DNA of 54,574 nt from Candidatus Bathyarchaeota archaeon (GCA_012515445.1 JAAYYI010000074.1:1-54574), one strand, 5' to 3'; shown: positions 25,558 through 34,814, counted from the first letter of the stretch. Notes: generated by a model not told the origin, from the letters alone. A program made the numbers and translations.

Positions 25558-26556
25558 TTAGCCTCCTATTGTGTTCATCTTGTTTAAGCCGGCGTTAAGA
25601 TTTTTGCTTCGTATTATACCGACTACGCCCTCGGGTTTCATGCGGTAGCACTCAGCTATGTACGCCTCTATTTCCTTATCTAATTTGCCGCCCCGCAACA
25701 GCGCCTTGACGTCATATGTGGGCTGCTCAAAGAGGCAAGTTAAGAATTTACCGTCCGAAGTCAATCGGACACGGTCGCAGGCGCTGCAGAAGGGTTCACT
25801 CATTGAAGGAATAAAACCCACCACCCCCTTGCCGCCTTTAAACGTGTAAAGCCGGGCGGGGTCTGATGGATTATTGTTTTGCGGCTCGAGCTCCGCCACG
25901 TTTCTTGTTATCCTCTCTATCATTTCATGCTTCGGCACTACAGCAGACGGATCCCATATTCGTGAGCCATCCAGAGGCATAAACTCGATAAATCGGACAG
26001 TGAAACCTTCATTTAGAGCGAGTTTGGCGAAGTCTTCGATTTCACTTTCGTTGTGACCTCTCATTACTACAGTGTTGATTTTTACTTCAAAACCCGCATC
26101 CTTCGCATCCTCAAGTGAAGCCCGTACGCTTTTGAAGCCGTCGATCCCAGTAATTGCTTTAAACCTATCCTGATTTAATGTGTCGAGGCTGACGTTAACG
26201 CTCCGTAGCCCTGCGTCTTTGAGCAGGTCTACTTTTTCGCCGAGCAGCAGACCGTTGGTTGTTAAACTTAGTTTTTTTAATCCCTCTATCTTGCCAAGTG
26301 AACTGATTAAAGTCTCGATTTGGGGTCTGACCAACGGTTCGCCGCCAGTGACTCTGATCTTTTCTATGCCTAAGCCGACGAAGATTTTGGCCAGCCGCGT
26401 TATCTCTTCGTAGCTGAGTATTTCGCTTCTTGGTCGCCAAGAGAATTCTTTCTGGGGCATGCAGTAGATGCAGCGCATGTTACATCGGTCGGTGACAGAA
26501 ATGCGCAGCTTGTGCGGCGTGCGATTAAAGCCATCGGTTAGTCTACTGCCAGCCAT
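25558..26556 (-). CDS. moaA: GTP 3',8-cyclase MoaA
   Basis: A 332-residue radical SAM enzyme. N-terminal CNMRCIYC (25-32) binds the SAM cluster. The C-terminal set CSACDRVRL and FLTC binds the second cluster that holds GTP. The protein ends in NTIGG, and the double-glycine tail is required for activity in MoaA. It makes 3',8-cyclo-7,8-dihydro-GTP, the substrate of MoaC. Confidence 0.96.
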   Translation of the reverse strand: MAGSRLTDGFNRTPHKLRISVTDRCNMRCIYCMPQKEFSWRPRSEILSYEEITRLAKIFVGLGIEKIRVTGGEPLVRPQIETLISSLGKIEGLKKLSLTTNGLLLGEKVDLLKDAGLRSVNVSLDTLNQDRFKAITGIDGFKSVRASLEDAKDAGFEVKINTVVMRGHNESEIEDFAKLALNEGFTVRFIEFMPLDGSRIWDPSAVVPKHEMIERITRNVAELEPQNNNPSDPARLYTFKGGKGVVGFIPSMSEPFCSACDRVRLTSDGKFLTCLFEQPTYDVKALLRGGKLDKEIEAYIAECYRMKPEGVVGIIRSKNLNAGLNKMNTIGG

Positions 26557-26568
26557 AGATACGTCTCC

Positions 26569-27888
26569 TTAAACTCCAGACGCGGCACTTTCTAATGCTC
26601 TTAGTAGGAGGACCTCAACTTTTTGGCCCTTCACAAGTCGGTTTTTACTCACTATTACTACTCCATCTGAGCCTGTGAGTGTGCGCTGTATACTTGCGGC
26701 GGCTGCACTTACCGGTTCAGCTAAGTACTGCAACTCGCCCTTTTTGTTGGCGGCTACGTTGATTTTTACACGCAGGAAAGTTTGCATACCGCTGTGCAGT
26801 TTGATTCCAGACGCCATTTTCGCGGTTAATTTCGCTTCTGGCAAGCCACTGGTGCCAAGCATTCTATGGAATAATGGTCTGCCGAATGTGTAGAACGCAA
26901 AGTATGATGCTACTGGGTAGCCGGGGGTTGAAATAACTGGTTTCCCGTTAACTATAGACAGCGCTGTCGGGGAACCTGGACGCATCGCGACACCATGGAT
27001 TACTACGCCGGGCTTACCTGCCCGGTTTACAACGTCAGGAACATAGTCTTTCTCGCCGACAGATGAGCCGCCGGACATTACTACCACGTCATACTGCAGC
27101 GCCTGCTTAAGCGCGGCTTCGATTGTGGCTTCGTCGTCTTTGCAGATGCCCAAGTTGACTGCTTCGCCGCCGGCTTCAGCTATTAAGCCTTGGAGCATGT
27201 AACGGTTGCTATCATAGAGGACCACATCTGTTTTCAGTTCAGAGCCGGGCTCAACGAGTTCGCTTCCCGTTGAGAAAACTGCTACTTTGGGTTTGCGTAG
27301 GACCTTTACGGTTTTGGCGCCGACGGAAGCGATTAAGCCGATGTCTTGTGGCCTAAGCCAGGTACCGCGTTGAAGTATAATTTTGCCTTTCTGTATGTCC
27401 TCGCCTTTTACTGCAACGTTCTTGCCGCGTTCGATTTCTTTGAAAATCTGCACCTTTTTTACGGTGGCGTCTTCTCGTGTGTATTCTACCATGACTACGG
27501 CGTCTGCGCCTGCGGGGATTCTTGCGCCTGTGGCTACTGCGACGGTTTGGCCGGAGCAGATTTTGTAGGTTGCGGCGTCGCCGGCGTAGGTTCTGCCCAG
27601 CACTTCAAGAGTGACTGGCTGTTTTTGTGTGGCGCCTTTGGTGTCGCTTGCTATAACGGCGTAGCCATCCATCGCTGAACGGTTGAAGGGGGGTATGTCG
27701 ATTGGGGCGGTGAAGTCTTCGGCTAAGACTCTGTTTACTGCTTCCAGCAAACTGACTAGTTCATGCTTTTGGGTTGGGGTGCAGTTTTTTTGGTATGCGG
27801 ATAGGAACTGCTCGATGGCCTCGGTTACTGTCGTGTATTTTTTGAATATTTTATAGCTGGACCGTTTATCGCACTTGAGGTTTGAGAT
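26569..27888 (-). CDS. moeA: Molybdopterin molybdenumtransferase MoeA (possible AUC start)
   Basis: MoeA with the standard signatures: PPFNRSAMDGYAV (about residues 66-78), ATGARIPAGADAVV, SGGSSVGEKDY and GYPVASYFAF. From the first canonical start, TTG at 27750, it would have 393 residues and lack its N-terminus. The same frame carries homologous sequence (YKIFKKYTTVTEAIEQFLSA, LVSLLEAVNRVLAED) for another 46 codons upstream to 27888, where ATC lies eight bases after GGAGG (27897-27901); no ATG, GTG or TTG occurs there. Using ATC gives 439 residues. A point mutation, sequencing error or true AUC start are all possible. Confidence 0.88.
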   Translation of the reverse strand: MSNLKCDKRSSYKIFKKYTTVTEAIEQFLSAYQKNCTPTQKHELVSLLEAVNRVLAEDFTAPIDIPPFNRSAMDGYAVIASDTKGATQKQPVTLEVLGRTYAGDAATYKICSGQTVAVATGARIPAGADAVVMVEYTREDATVKKVQIFKEIERGKNVAVKGEDIQKGKIILQRGTWLRPQDIGLIASVGAKTVKVLRKPKVAVFSTGSELVEPGSELKTDVVLYDSNRYMLQGLIAEAGGEAVNLGICKDDEATIEAALKQALQYDVVVMSGGSSVGEKDYVPDVVNRAGKPGVVIHGVAMRPGSPTALSIVNGKPVISTPGYPVASYFAFYTFGRPLFHRMLGTSGLPEAKLTAKMASGIKLHSGMQTFLRVKINVAANKKGELQYLAEPVSAAAASIQRTLTGSDGVVIVSKNRLVKGQKVEVLLLRALESAASGV

Positions 27889-28076
27889 TTTAGGTTCCTC
27901 CGCTTTTAGGTTAAGAGGTTACGATGTTATTATTTAATAATATCCCCTGTTGGGAGAATAATAAATGTTCTAGACTACAGTTAGCCTAAAATGATTAGAA
28001 CAATTGCACAATAAGGAGAATATCCAGCGTTTAGACCTAGGCCACTAAGGCATCAAGGTTGTATGCGGTAGCTAAC

Positions 28077-28472
28077 TTATCGCGTCACTATCACTGGACA
28101 AGGAGCCTTCTCTAGTACGCCATGACTGACGCTGCCCAGTAGCAGTTCCTCGAATTTGCTTAGTCCCCTTGCGCCGACAATGATTAATTCAGAGCCCGTG
28201 TCCTTGGCTGTTTTTACTATTTGGTCAACGACATTGCCCTGAAGCAGAACAGTGTTAACGGCGATTCCGGCGTCTTGTACTATTTTTTGAGCTTCATTTA
28301 GAGGTTTATTCTGCTCTACGCGGCCATTCGATGCTGTTGCTGCCGATGGATTTGTTTGGACGTTTAGTAACGTAATGGTTCCATCGGTCATTTTTGCGAG
28401 GTTTATAGCTTCTTGCAGAGCACGTTTAGAATGCTCAGAGCCATCTACTGGTACCAGTATTTTTTGATACAC
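28077..28472 (-). CDS. Universal stress protein UspA
   Basis: A 131-residue single UspA domain. It starts KILVPVDGSEHSKRAL and ends with the ATP-binding motif GARGLSKFEELLLGSVS (G-2X-G-9X-GS). UspA proteins bind ATP and respond to stress. It is divergent from the CooC-like ATPase. Confidence 0.92.
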   Translation of the reverse strand: MYQKILVPVDGSEHSKRALQEAINLAKMTDGTITLLNVQTNPSAATASNGRVEQNKPLNEAQKIVQDAGIAVNTVLLQGNVVDQIVKTAKDTGSELIIVGARGLSKFEELLLGSVSHGVLEKAPCPVIVTR

Positions 28473-28660
28473 GATTGCACCAGCTTCTTACTCGGTTGAA
28501 TTACTTTATAATTTTTTCTATGCAACTTAAAAATACAACAAGCGATAACTTCTTTAGCAAACCCCAAAAAAGTGTCATTAACTGTATTAGGTTATGTGTA
28601 GAGTTATGCTTAAGGCAAGTAGAGACGTTAAGTAGATAACAGCGTAAAGGGACATGTGGA

Positions 28661-29440
28661 ATGAAGATTCTAGTCTGTGGCAAAGGCGGCAGCGGCAAAA
28701 GCACAATCACCGCTGTACTAGCAAAAAACTTGATTGACAGCGGCTACCGCGTCTTAGTCGTTGACGCTGACGAATCAAACTTTGGCTTAAGCGCACAACT
28801 TGGCCTCGCAGACCCCAAGGAACTAATGGAGCAAATCGGCGGAAAAACCGAGCTAAAAAGCAGGATGGGAAGAGTCAAAGGCGACGGACACAAAGCACCA
28901 GTTTTTAGTGAAGTCTGGCGAATTGAGGGTATACCCCACGATATACTCTCAGAGAAAGGTAACCTGTACCTGCTACGGATCGGAAAAGTCAAGCATTATG
29001 GTGAAGGCTGCGCTTGCCCCATGGGTGTACTCTCTAAGGATTTCCTGATGCACCTATCTCTGGCGCCAAAGGACTTTGCGATTATCGATACCGAGGCAGG
29101 TGTGGAGCAACTTGGCCGCGGAGTAGCTGAGGGCGTAGACCTGATACTGGCAGTAATCGATCCGTCCTTTGAATCGATCAAGCTATCAGAGAAAATCTCA
29201 GCCATGGCTAAAGAAAGCAACAAACCATGCTATTTTATCATCAACCGAGCGGAAGGCATTACCGCAGAGAAAATCGCCGCTAAAATCGGTAAAGCACAGG
29301 TTGTCGGCGTTTTACCTTTCAGCGCGTCCGTGCAGGAGAAGGGGTTGGCGGGTGACGTTCTTGATGCGAGATCGCTTGATGTTTCGTCTGTCACTAGCTT
29401 TGTCTTGCGTTTGCTTGACAAGAAAAAAGCAAATGCGTAA
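28661..29440 (+). CDS. CooC-like maturation ATPase
   Basis: A 259-residue MinD/NifH-like ATPase. It has a deviant Walker A, CGKGGSGKST (about 6-15), two signature Asp (VVDADES) and a CAC motif near residue 119 (GCACPMG). CooC-family proteins insert nickel into carbon monoxide dehydrogenase, and the CxC motif is the metal-binding site. In archaea with CODH/acetyl-CoA synthase it often occurs near the cluster. Here no CODH gene is in view. It is convergent with the CbiA-like gene six bases away. Confidence 0.88.
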   Translation: MKILVCGKGGSGKSTITAVLAKNLIDSGYRVLVVDADESNFGLSAQLGLADPKELMEQIGGKTELKSRMGRVKGDGHKAPVFSEVWRIEGIPHDILSEKGNLYLLRIGKVKHYGEGCACPMGVLSKDFLMHLSLAPKDFAIIDTEAGVEQLGRGVAEGVDLILAVIDPSFESIKLSEKISAMAKESNKPCYFIINRAEGITAEKIAAKIGKAQVVGVLPFSASVQEKGLAGDVLDARSLDVSSVTSFVLRLLDKKKANA

Positions 29441-29446
29441 GAGCGG

Positions 29447-30820
29447 TTAGGGTTTCCAATTTCGGCATTTATCTGTGAAGGTCTGTGCTATCGTGGGGTC
29501 TTGGGCAAACTGGATATGCATGTAGGAAGCGATAGTGCTGTTTTTTATCCAGCCGTCTTTTTTGTCTTTGATTCCTTCGCCCATCAGCATGTGGTAGGCG
29601 AATTTTGCGTCTGGCGGGATGTCGGTGATTAAGGAGTTGTGGAATTCGTGTCCATGGATGACTGCGTCGGGTCCGCTTAGAATGTTTGGGTTGATGACTT
29701 GGGCTTGGCTGTAAGTGACAAGTGTACTATTGGTCATATGGGTGTTTCCGTCGAGTGCCCCAACCATCTGGTAGCTTTTGCCGTCGAAGTCCGATACGGT
29801 TTTTGTGAGGTACATGAGGCCTGCGCATTCAGCGTATACGGGCATGCCGCTGTCGATGGCTTGCAGGATCGATTGACGCATGGTTTGGTTGGCTTCAAGT
29901 TGCTCAAGGAACATTTCTGGGAAGCCTCCGCCGATGTATAATCCGCAGATGCCCTTTGGGAGGGTTTTGTCATGGATGAGGCTGAAGCGGATGATTTCTG
30001 CGCCGAGGGTGCTTAGCAGGTTCAGGTTGGACGGGTAATAGAAGTTGAAGGCTTCGTCGAATGCCACTGCGATTCTGACTTTTGCCTTCTGTATTTTCTG
30101 TTTAACTTTCTTTACTTTAGCCTTGGGAAGTGGCCCCGCTAATTTGGCTAACTCATAGATTTGGTTGATGTTGAGTCTCTGTTGGATGAAGTTAACGATT
30201 TCTTGGTAAACGGACGCCTCGTTTTTCTCCGGTGTCGGAATCAAGCCCAGATGCCTCTCAGGCATGGTGATTTTCTTGTTTACTGGCAGCCACCCGACCA
30301 CTGGCAATCCTACTTTTTCGATGGCGTCCATACACCAATTAGCGTGAACTTCGCCGGCTACGTTGTTGAGGATTACTCCGGCTACTTTGACTTTTGGGTC
30401 GAAGTTTTTGAATCCGGCTGCTATGGCTGCGGCGCTTCTCACCATGCATTTAACGTCGATTACGAGGATGACTGGGCAGTTTAGTAGTTTAGCTATTTGG
30501 CTGGTGCTTCCTGTTTCGTCTACTCCGCTTAATCCGTCGAAGAGTCCCATGACGCCTTCGATTACTGCTACGTCGGCGTCTTTGGTGTTTTGGTTGAATA
30601 CTTCAAGGATTTGGCTCTGCGGAACCAGCCATGTGTCTAGGCTTTCGCTTAAGCGTCCAGTTACGGCGGTGTGGTAGCTTGGGTCAATGTAGTCTGGCCC
30701 GACTTTAAAGCCCTGCACGGTGTAGCCTGCGTTTTTCAGTGCGCCCATTAAACCTGTGGATATGGTTGTTTTGCCTGCGCCGCTGTGTGTGCCTGCAATG
30801 ATTATTCGTGGGATGCCCAT
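29447..30820 (-). CDS. cbiA: Cobyrinate or Ni-sirohydrochlorin a,c-diamide synthase (CbiA/CfbB family)
   Basis: A 457-residue enzyme with an N-terminal P-loop domain, AGTHSGAGKTTISTG (9-23), and a C-terminal class I glutamine amidotransferase-like domain. The catalytic Cys lies in YAECAGLMYL and the His in HGHEFH. It amidates the a and c side chains of cobyrinate in B12 synthesis, or of Ni-sirohydrochlorin in F430 synthesis (CfbB). Which substrate applies cannot be told from this gene alone, and no neighbouring gene decides it. Confidence 0.88.
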   Translation of the reverse strand: MGIPRIIIAGTHSGAGKTTISTGLMGALKNAGYTVQGFKVGPDYIDPSYHTAVTGRLSESLDTWLVPQSQILEVFNQNTKDADVAVIEGVMGLFDGLSGVDETGSTSQIAKLLNCPVILVIDVKCMVRSAAAIAAGFKNFDPKVKVAGVILNNVAGEVHANWCMDAIEKVGLPVVGWLPVNKKITMPERHLGLIPTPEKNEASVYQEIVNFIQQRLNINQIYELAKLAGPLPKAKVKKVKQKIQKAKVRIAVAFDEAFNFYYPSNLNLLSTLGAEIIRFSLIHDKTLPKGICGLYIGGGFPEMFLEQLEANQTMRQSILQAIDSGMPVYAECAGLMYLTKTVSDFDGKSYQMVGALDGNTHMTNSTLVTYSQAQVINPNILSGPDAVIHGHEFHNSLITDIPPDAKFAYHMLMGEGIKDKKDGWIKNSTIASYMHIQFAQDPTIAQTFTDKCRNWKP

Positions 30821-30937
30821 TTTTGTTCGCCGCTGTATGGAGTATACTTTTGGGGGGGTTTGTTTTATGTGTTTGGTGAAGCTAAAAATGGGTGTGTTGT
30901 TTGCTAAGCGGCTGGCGCAGGCGGAATCGCTATGGCG

Positions 30938-31210
30938 TTAGTATAGGAAGAATATTTCTGCGCCCCTGTGACGTTGATTGTATTTCTGGACGATTTGTTC
31001 TCCGAATTCGCGGGTGCAGACTGGGGTGTGCTGGCAGTTTTGGCAGCAAAGCGGCAGAATCAGCGAGAGCGCACTGTCTCCGATGAAGTATCCAACAGTT
31101 AGGCGGCAGCGGGTTTGGGATTCAACGTTTGCAATGCCGAATACTGCATCTTCAGGTTTGTAGCGGCTTATGTACTCCAAACTTTGGCACCATCCTTGTT
31201 GATTAACCAT
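30938..31210 (-). CDS. Small cysteine-rich protein, unknown function
   Basis: A 90-residue frame with ATG at 31210. Cys residues gather as CCQNCQHTPVC (about 55-65), plus two earlier ones, enough for one zinc or iron-sulfur site. No family is recognised. It stands alone between the amidase and the tRNA-Lys gene. No strong ribosome-binding site precedes it, so the support is the compact size and the clustered cysteines. Confidence 0.5.
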   Translation of the reverse strand: MVNQQGWCQSLEYISRYKPEDAVFGIANVESQTRCRLTVGYFIGDSALSLILPLCCQNCQHTPVCTREFGEQIVQKYNQRHRGAEIFFLY

Positions 31211-31279
31211 ATTCGGGGATTTGATGAATAAAAGATCGTGTGACTGTGATGTTGTAGCAACAAAGGTGACTGTAATTGG

Positions 31280-31354
31280 CGGGTCCGACGGGAATTGAAC
31301 CCGCGACCTAAGGATTAAGAGTCCTCCGCTCTAGCCTGACTGAGCCACGGACCC
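31280..31354 (-). tRNA. tRNA-Lys (CTT)
   Basis: A full cloverleaf of 75 bases. The acceptor GGGTCCG/CGGACCC pairs fully. D arm GCTC...GAGC, anticodon loop CTCTTAA with anticodon CTT, T stem GCGGG/CCCGT with loop TTCAATT, discriminator G. The CCA end is encoded (31277-31279). A TATA-like TATATTT lies about 30 bases upstream of its 5' end. Confidence 0.94.
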
Positions 31355-31531
31355 GCAAGTGCGCTCTAAAATGGTTCCACAGCCAAATATAGAGATTGCG
31401 GTTCACAAGCTGAAAACTCGTTAATACTTAGGTTCAGCCAAGTCCTTTCATCGCAGTTTAGCTTATAATATTTTATTGCTTGGGTTGGTTGATAAGTGGA
31501 TTAATACTACTCTAACAAATAGTGATATGTG

Positions 31532-31776
31532 ATGGCTGAACTTAAGACAGTAAAAATTAGCAGAGAACAACGCTGAAATTAAGCGCTATCGCAAGCGAAT
31601 TGCAAGCGGAAAGGAAACGTCCCGTATCCATCGACGAAGCGGTAAAGTACCTCATACATCGGAGCAAAAAAGGAAAAACGATTTTGGACCTCACTGGTTC
31701 TTGGAGTATGACTGAAGAGGAAGCAGGCAAACTTAAAGCGTCCATAGGTAAGGCGTGGGAAACATGGAAAACGTAA
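31532..31776 (+). pseudogene. VapB-type antitoxin, frameshifted, without a toxin partner
   Basis: The first frame encodes MAELKTVKISREQR and stops at TGA near 31574. The second frame, entered just before, continues LSAIASELQAERKRP, SIDEAVKYLI and LTGSWSMTEEEAGKLK and ends with TAA at 31776. Together these match archaeal VapB antitoxins: a short strand, a ribbon-helix-helix-like region, a long helix with EEA and a final WETWK. One inserted base restores a single frame of about 82 residues. No PIN-domain VapC gene follows, so the module is an orphan remnant. Confidence 0.7.
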
Positions 31777-32081
31777 AGACAATTTTCAAGCAATCGACAT
31801 AGCCGCAAGTGGTTTATCCATCTTCCCTAAACAGCCAGAGCGGCCAAAAAAGGAGCCACATATACGCCATATTAGAACAGCAGATCTTGCAGGTTAAGAG
31901 GTACTCCTATCAATACTATCGACATAGCCCCCTCTTTTAATGTAAAAAAATAGCATATGTGAATTGTTTTATCGGATTACTTTCAATGGAAAGATCCAGA
32001 CTTTACCGAGGTGTTAAAGAAAAAATTTTCAAGCGTCACCCTTTTATTTGCCGCCTCGCCATCTTTTTGTGGTGAACTTTT
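31777..32081. other. Intergenic region, no gene seen
   Basis: About 305 bases after the antitoxin remnant. The motif ATCGACATAGCC occurs at about 31796 and again at about 31919. A short open frame at 31986-32075 (29 codons) has no supporting feature. Confidence 0.4.
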
Positions 32082-32453
32082 TTGTCTGCTTCTCTTAACG
32101 TTGAAAGCGGCTGGAACTTCCGCACGCTGGAAAAGCGCCTTGTTGCAGTGAAGAGTAAAGCCGAGAACGTCGGCAAAATCGCTGTCCAAGACGTCCTGAC
32201 GAATTTAATGTTCACGGTTGAGGTGCACAAAGACGTTTCCGCTATGCCCATCACGGAGTTATCGGCGGGAAAAGAGTACCTGCTAAACCTAAAAGTCCTG
32301 ACATCCAAAAACCTCGACGACGTGAAGGCAGATGCAATCAGCTTCTTCCAAGCAGTCGACATCGAGCAATCAATGGATGACTACATCAAAGCGTACTGGC
32401 TCTACCCAAGCAAAATCCGCTTCCAGCTAGTCGAAGCCGAACAACCAACATAG
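32082..32453 (+). CDS. Hypothetical protein, 123 residues
   Basis: A single open frame with TTG start (32082); an in-frame TGA lies nine bases upstream and no better start exists. The sequence has several helix- and strand-like stretches and balanced composition (LTNLMFTVEVHKDVSAMP, KAYWLYPSKIRFQL) and does not look like a shadow of another gene. It is convergent with ftsY and ends seven bases from it. No family is recognised and no function is proposed. Confidence 0.6.
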   Translation: MSASLNVESGWNFRTLEKRLVAVKSKAENVGKIAVQDVLTNLMFTVEVHKDVSAMPITELSAGKEYLLNLKVLTSKNLDDVKADAISFFQAVDIEQSMDDYIKAYWLYPSKIRFQLVEAEQPT

Positions 32454-32459
32454 CGCCCT

Positions 32460-33365
32460 TTAGCGGAGCACCATGTTAACGAACCTGTTTGGATCAAAAA
32501 GCTCAAGATCCTTATACGACTGACCCACACCGATAAACAGAATCGGCTTCTGAGTCGTAAACGTCACACTTAACGCGGAGCCGCCTTTCACGTCGGCATC
32601 CACTTTCGTGAGAATGGTTGCGTCGATTCCGACAGCTTTGTTGAATTCCTCAGCCTGCATAACTGCATCGTTACCGATAAGCGAATCCACAGTGAATACC
32701 GTCAAATCAGGCTTCACAACCCGCTTAACTTTGCAGAGTTCATTCATCAAGTTCTGGTTAGTCTGCATACGACCGGCAGTATCAATCAAAACCACGTTGA
32801 TCCCATGCGCCTTAGCGTGACTAACAGCGTCAAAGGCAACAGCCGCCGGATCACCACCATACGTACTCTTGATAACTCGCACACCTAAACGACGTGCATG
32901 CTCCTCTAGCTGCTCAATGGAACCCGCACGGTAAGTGTCTGCGCCAGCAAGCACAACCGAGTAACCTTTATCCTGGAAGAACTTGGCGACTTTCGCGATC
33001 GTAGTCGTTTTCCCGGTGCCGTTGATGCCGACAAACATCAGCGTCAAAGGCTCCTTCTTCGCCCTACGCTCCTGCGCCTTCTGCAGCAAATCAATGCTGT
33101 CCTTAGTTAACATGACTTCAAGCAGCACCTGACGCAGATTCTCATCAACCAGCTTCGTACGGTCATCAAGACGCTTAACTTGAACGCCGTCTAGCCGCTT
33201 GACGAGGTCATCGCAGATTTTGTCTGCAACCGGAAAAGCCACATCGTTCTCGGCTAAACTCATTTTAAAATCGGATAAAATTGGTGTTAAACTTTCAGCT
33301 TTAAGTTCGGTGGTAGTTACCTTAGTAACTAAGCCTTTGAAACCGGACTTAAGCTTATCAAACAT
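32460..33365 (-). CDS. ftsY: Signal recognition particle receptor FtsY
   Basis: A 301-residue SRP GTPase. An N-terminal four-helix N domain (about 1-95) is followed by the G domain: GINGTGKTTT (113-122), DTAGR (195-199) and TKVD (253-256), then the closing G-specific GVGQSYKDLELFD. It lacks the acidic A domain of bacteria, as archaeal FtsY commonly does. It docks SRP-ribosome complexes at the membrane. It follows pfdA in the conserved aIF6-LX-pfdA-ftsY order. Confidence 0.97.
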   Translation of the reverse strand: MFDKLKSGFKGLVTKVTTTELKAESLTPILSDFKMSLAENDVAFPVADKICDDLVKRLDGVQVKRLDDRTKLVDENLRQVLLEVMLTKDSIDLLQKAQERRAKKEPLTLMFVGINGTGKTTTIAKVAKFFQDKGYSVVLAGADTYRAGSIEQLEEHARRLGVRVIKSTYGGDPAAVAFDAVSHAKAHGINVVLIDTAGRMQTNQNLMNELCKVKRVVKPDLTVFTVDSLIGNDAVMQAEEFNKAVGIDATILTKVDADVKGGSALSVTFTTQKPILFIGVGQSYKDLELFDPNRFVNMVLR

Positions 33366-33370
33366 TATCT

Positions 33371-33808
33371 TTACTGTTTCCCTGCTCTTTGAGCCAGCAT
33401 CGACTCAAGTCGGTTTCTGCCAGATGCTATGCGTTCGGCGATTTGGCTGAACTGCTGCTGAGCAGAAGTCATGGTCTTTTCTAGCTCGTCTAGGCGTTCT
33501 TTAAGGGTTACTTTGGCGTCAGTAAGGTTCTTTTCCACGGAGACTCCTGAACCCATGTTAATGAGTATTTTGTCGGAGTCAGCGAGTTTAACTTTAACGT
33601 ATGAGCTTCCACCGATTGGGACAAGCATTTCAGTGTTCTCTTTCTCTTTCTCGATGCCGTCGAGTGTAGCGTTGGCGTATGATAAGTCAGTGAGGGCTGC
33701 ATTCACCATGCTTATGCGTTGCTGTAGTGCTTCAGCTGTCTGCTCGAGATAACGCATTTCCATGCTGAGTCTACGGAGTTCTTCTTCGGATGGAGCTCTC
33801 TGAGCCAA
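33371..33808 (-). CDS. pfdA: Prefoldin alpha subunit
   Basis: A 145-residue protein with two long coiled coils (about 5-50 and 90-140) around a beta-hairpin centre containing VPIGGSSYVKVKL. This is the alpha (Gim5-type) prefoldin subunit, which forms a hexamer with the beta subunit and hands unfolded proteins to the thermosome. Confidence 0.94.
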   Translation of the reverse strand: MAQRAPSEEELRRLSMEMRYLEQTAEALQQRISMVNAALTDLSYANATLDGIEKEKENTEMLVPIGGSSYVKVKLADSDKILINMGSGVSVEKNLTDAKVTLKERLDELEKTMTSAQQQFSQIAERIASGRNRLESMLAQRAGKQ

Positions 33809-33809
33809 T

Positions 33810-34040
33810 TTATTCTTCTCCGGTTACTACTTTTTTAACGACCGGATCCTCAATTTCGTCAGCTTTAAGCTCTTTTGTGCTGATGATTTTAATGTGGCAA
33901 CGGCGGACACGGTGTCTGCTACCTATGTCAGCGTATATTTTCTCAACAGCATGCTCGCTTTTGTCTGCTATGACTTCGCGTGCGAATGGAGTCTTAAGTT
34001 CTGGCTTGTTGATTTCACCGGTTACTTTGAAAGCTTTCAT
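33810..34040 (-). CDS. rpl18a: Ribosomal protein LX (L18a/L20a family)
   Basis: A 76-residue LX protein. It opens KAFKVTGEINKP and has IGSRHRVRRCHIKI at 40-53, characteristic of the archaeal LX/L18a protein of the large subunit. Its end lies one base from pfdA and its start overlaps the aIF6 stop by four bases. Confidence 0.95.
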   Translation of the reverse strand: MKAFKVTGEINKPELKTPFAREVIADKSEHAVEKIYADIGSRHRVRRCHIKIISTKELKADEIEDPVVKKVVTGEE

Positions 34041-34720
34041 GATTTCTCTTCCTGCACAACATCCAGTGCATTCCCAATTATAAACATCTCGGGTCCAGTT
34101 GTCATAGAACCAGCTACTGCTGCTTGACTATTAGCGATTAAGCCTGTACCAACGTATGGGATACCGCAGTTTATGGTGCCGACTTCCACTGGGACTTTTA
34201 GTGCGCTCTCTAAGATTTTCTTTTCTTCTTCTTTAAGCATCGGATGGGCTAAAACGCCCTTGTTGGTTACACATGCAAGTGAACCGACGTATGGCAACGC
34301 GGCGATTTCAGTTGGCACCACTTCGACGCCCAGCGTGTCTGAGATAATTTTTAAATCGTTGGGTTTGAAGCGGGGATCAACCGCTGCGCCTTTATCGTTG
34401 CAAAGGACTAGGTTGCCGTATGCAGTTTTCTTGGTTTCCATAACTGTAATGTTGCCCTTGTAGACGGCTTTTATACGCTCTAACTCTTCGGCGCGTACAG
34501 AGTGAGGGAGTAGCATGCCGTTGGAGTTGGCGCATACAAACGAACCGACTAGGACTGAACCTGCGACTGATGTGTAGATTAAGTCCGCTTTGAGCCAGGT
34601 TGCGAATTCCTGTGCTTTATCCTGCGGAACCATGACTGGAATAACCACGACGTTCTCAGTCGCAATTGAGTAGACGCCGATGCTTGGGCTTCCAACAATG
34701 CTGGATAAGTAAACAGTCAA
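34037..34720 (-). CDS. eif6: Translation initiation factor aIF6
   Basis: A 227-residue pentein-fold protein of five repeats. Examples are VGSFVCANSNGMLLP, YGNLVLCNDKGAAV and VGSLACVTNKGVLAHP, each a short beta-beta-alpha unit with a VG-[A/T]-N pattern. It binds the large ribosomal subunit and prevents premature joining. First of the four-gene operon ending in ftsY. Confidence 0.96.
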   Translation of the reverse strand: MTVYLSSIVGSPSIGVYSIATENVVVIPVMVPQDKAQEFATWLKADLIYTSVAGSVLVGSFVCANSNGMLLPHSVRAEELERIKAVYKGNITVMETKKTAYGNLVLCNDKGAAVDPRFKPNDLKIISDTLGVEVVPTEIAALPYVGSLACVTNKGVLAHPMLKEEEKKILESALKVPVEVGTINCGIPYVGTGLIANSQAAVAGSMTTGPEMFIIGNALDVVQEEKS

Positions 34721-34814
34721 AATTGATTTCTCCTGAAACGATTATCGATTAGCGGAAATTGTCATGCAATCACCCTTTTTTAGATTGCGGTGAAGACAAA
34801 AGAATGAAATGTGG

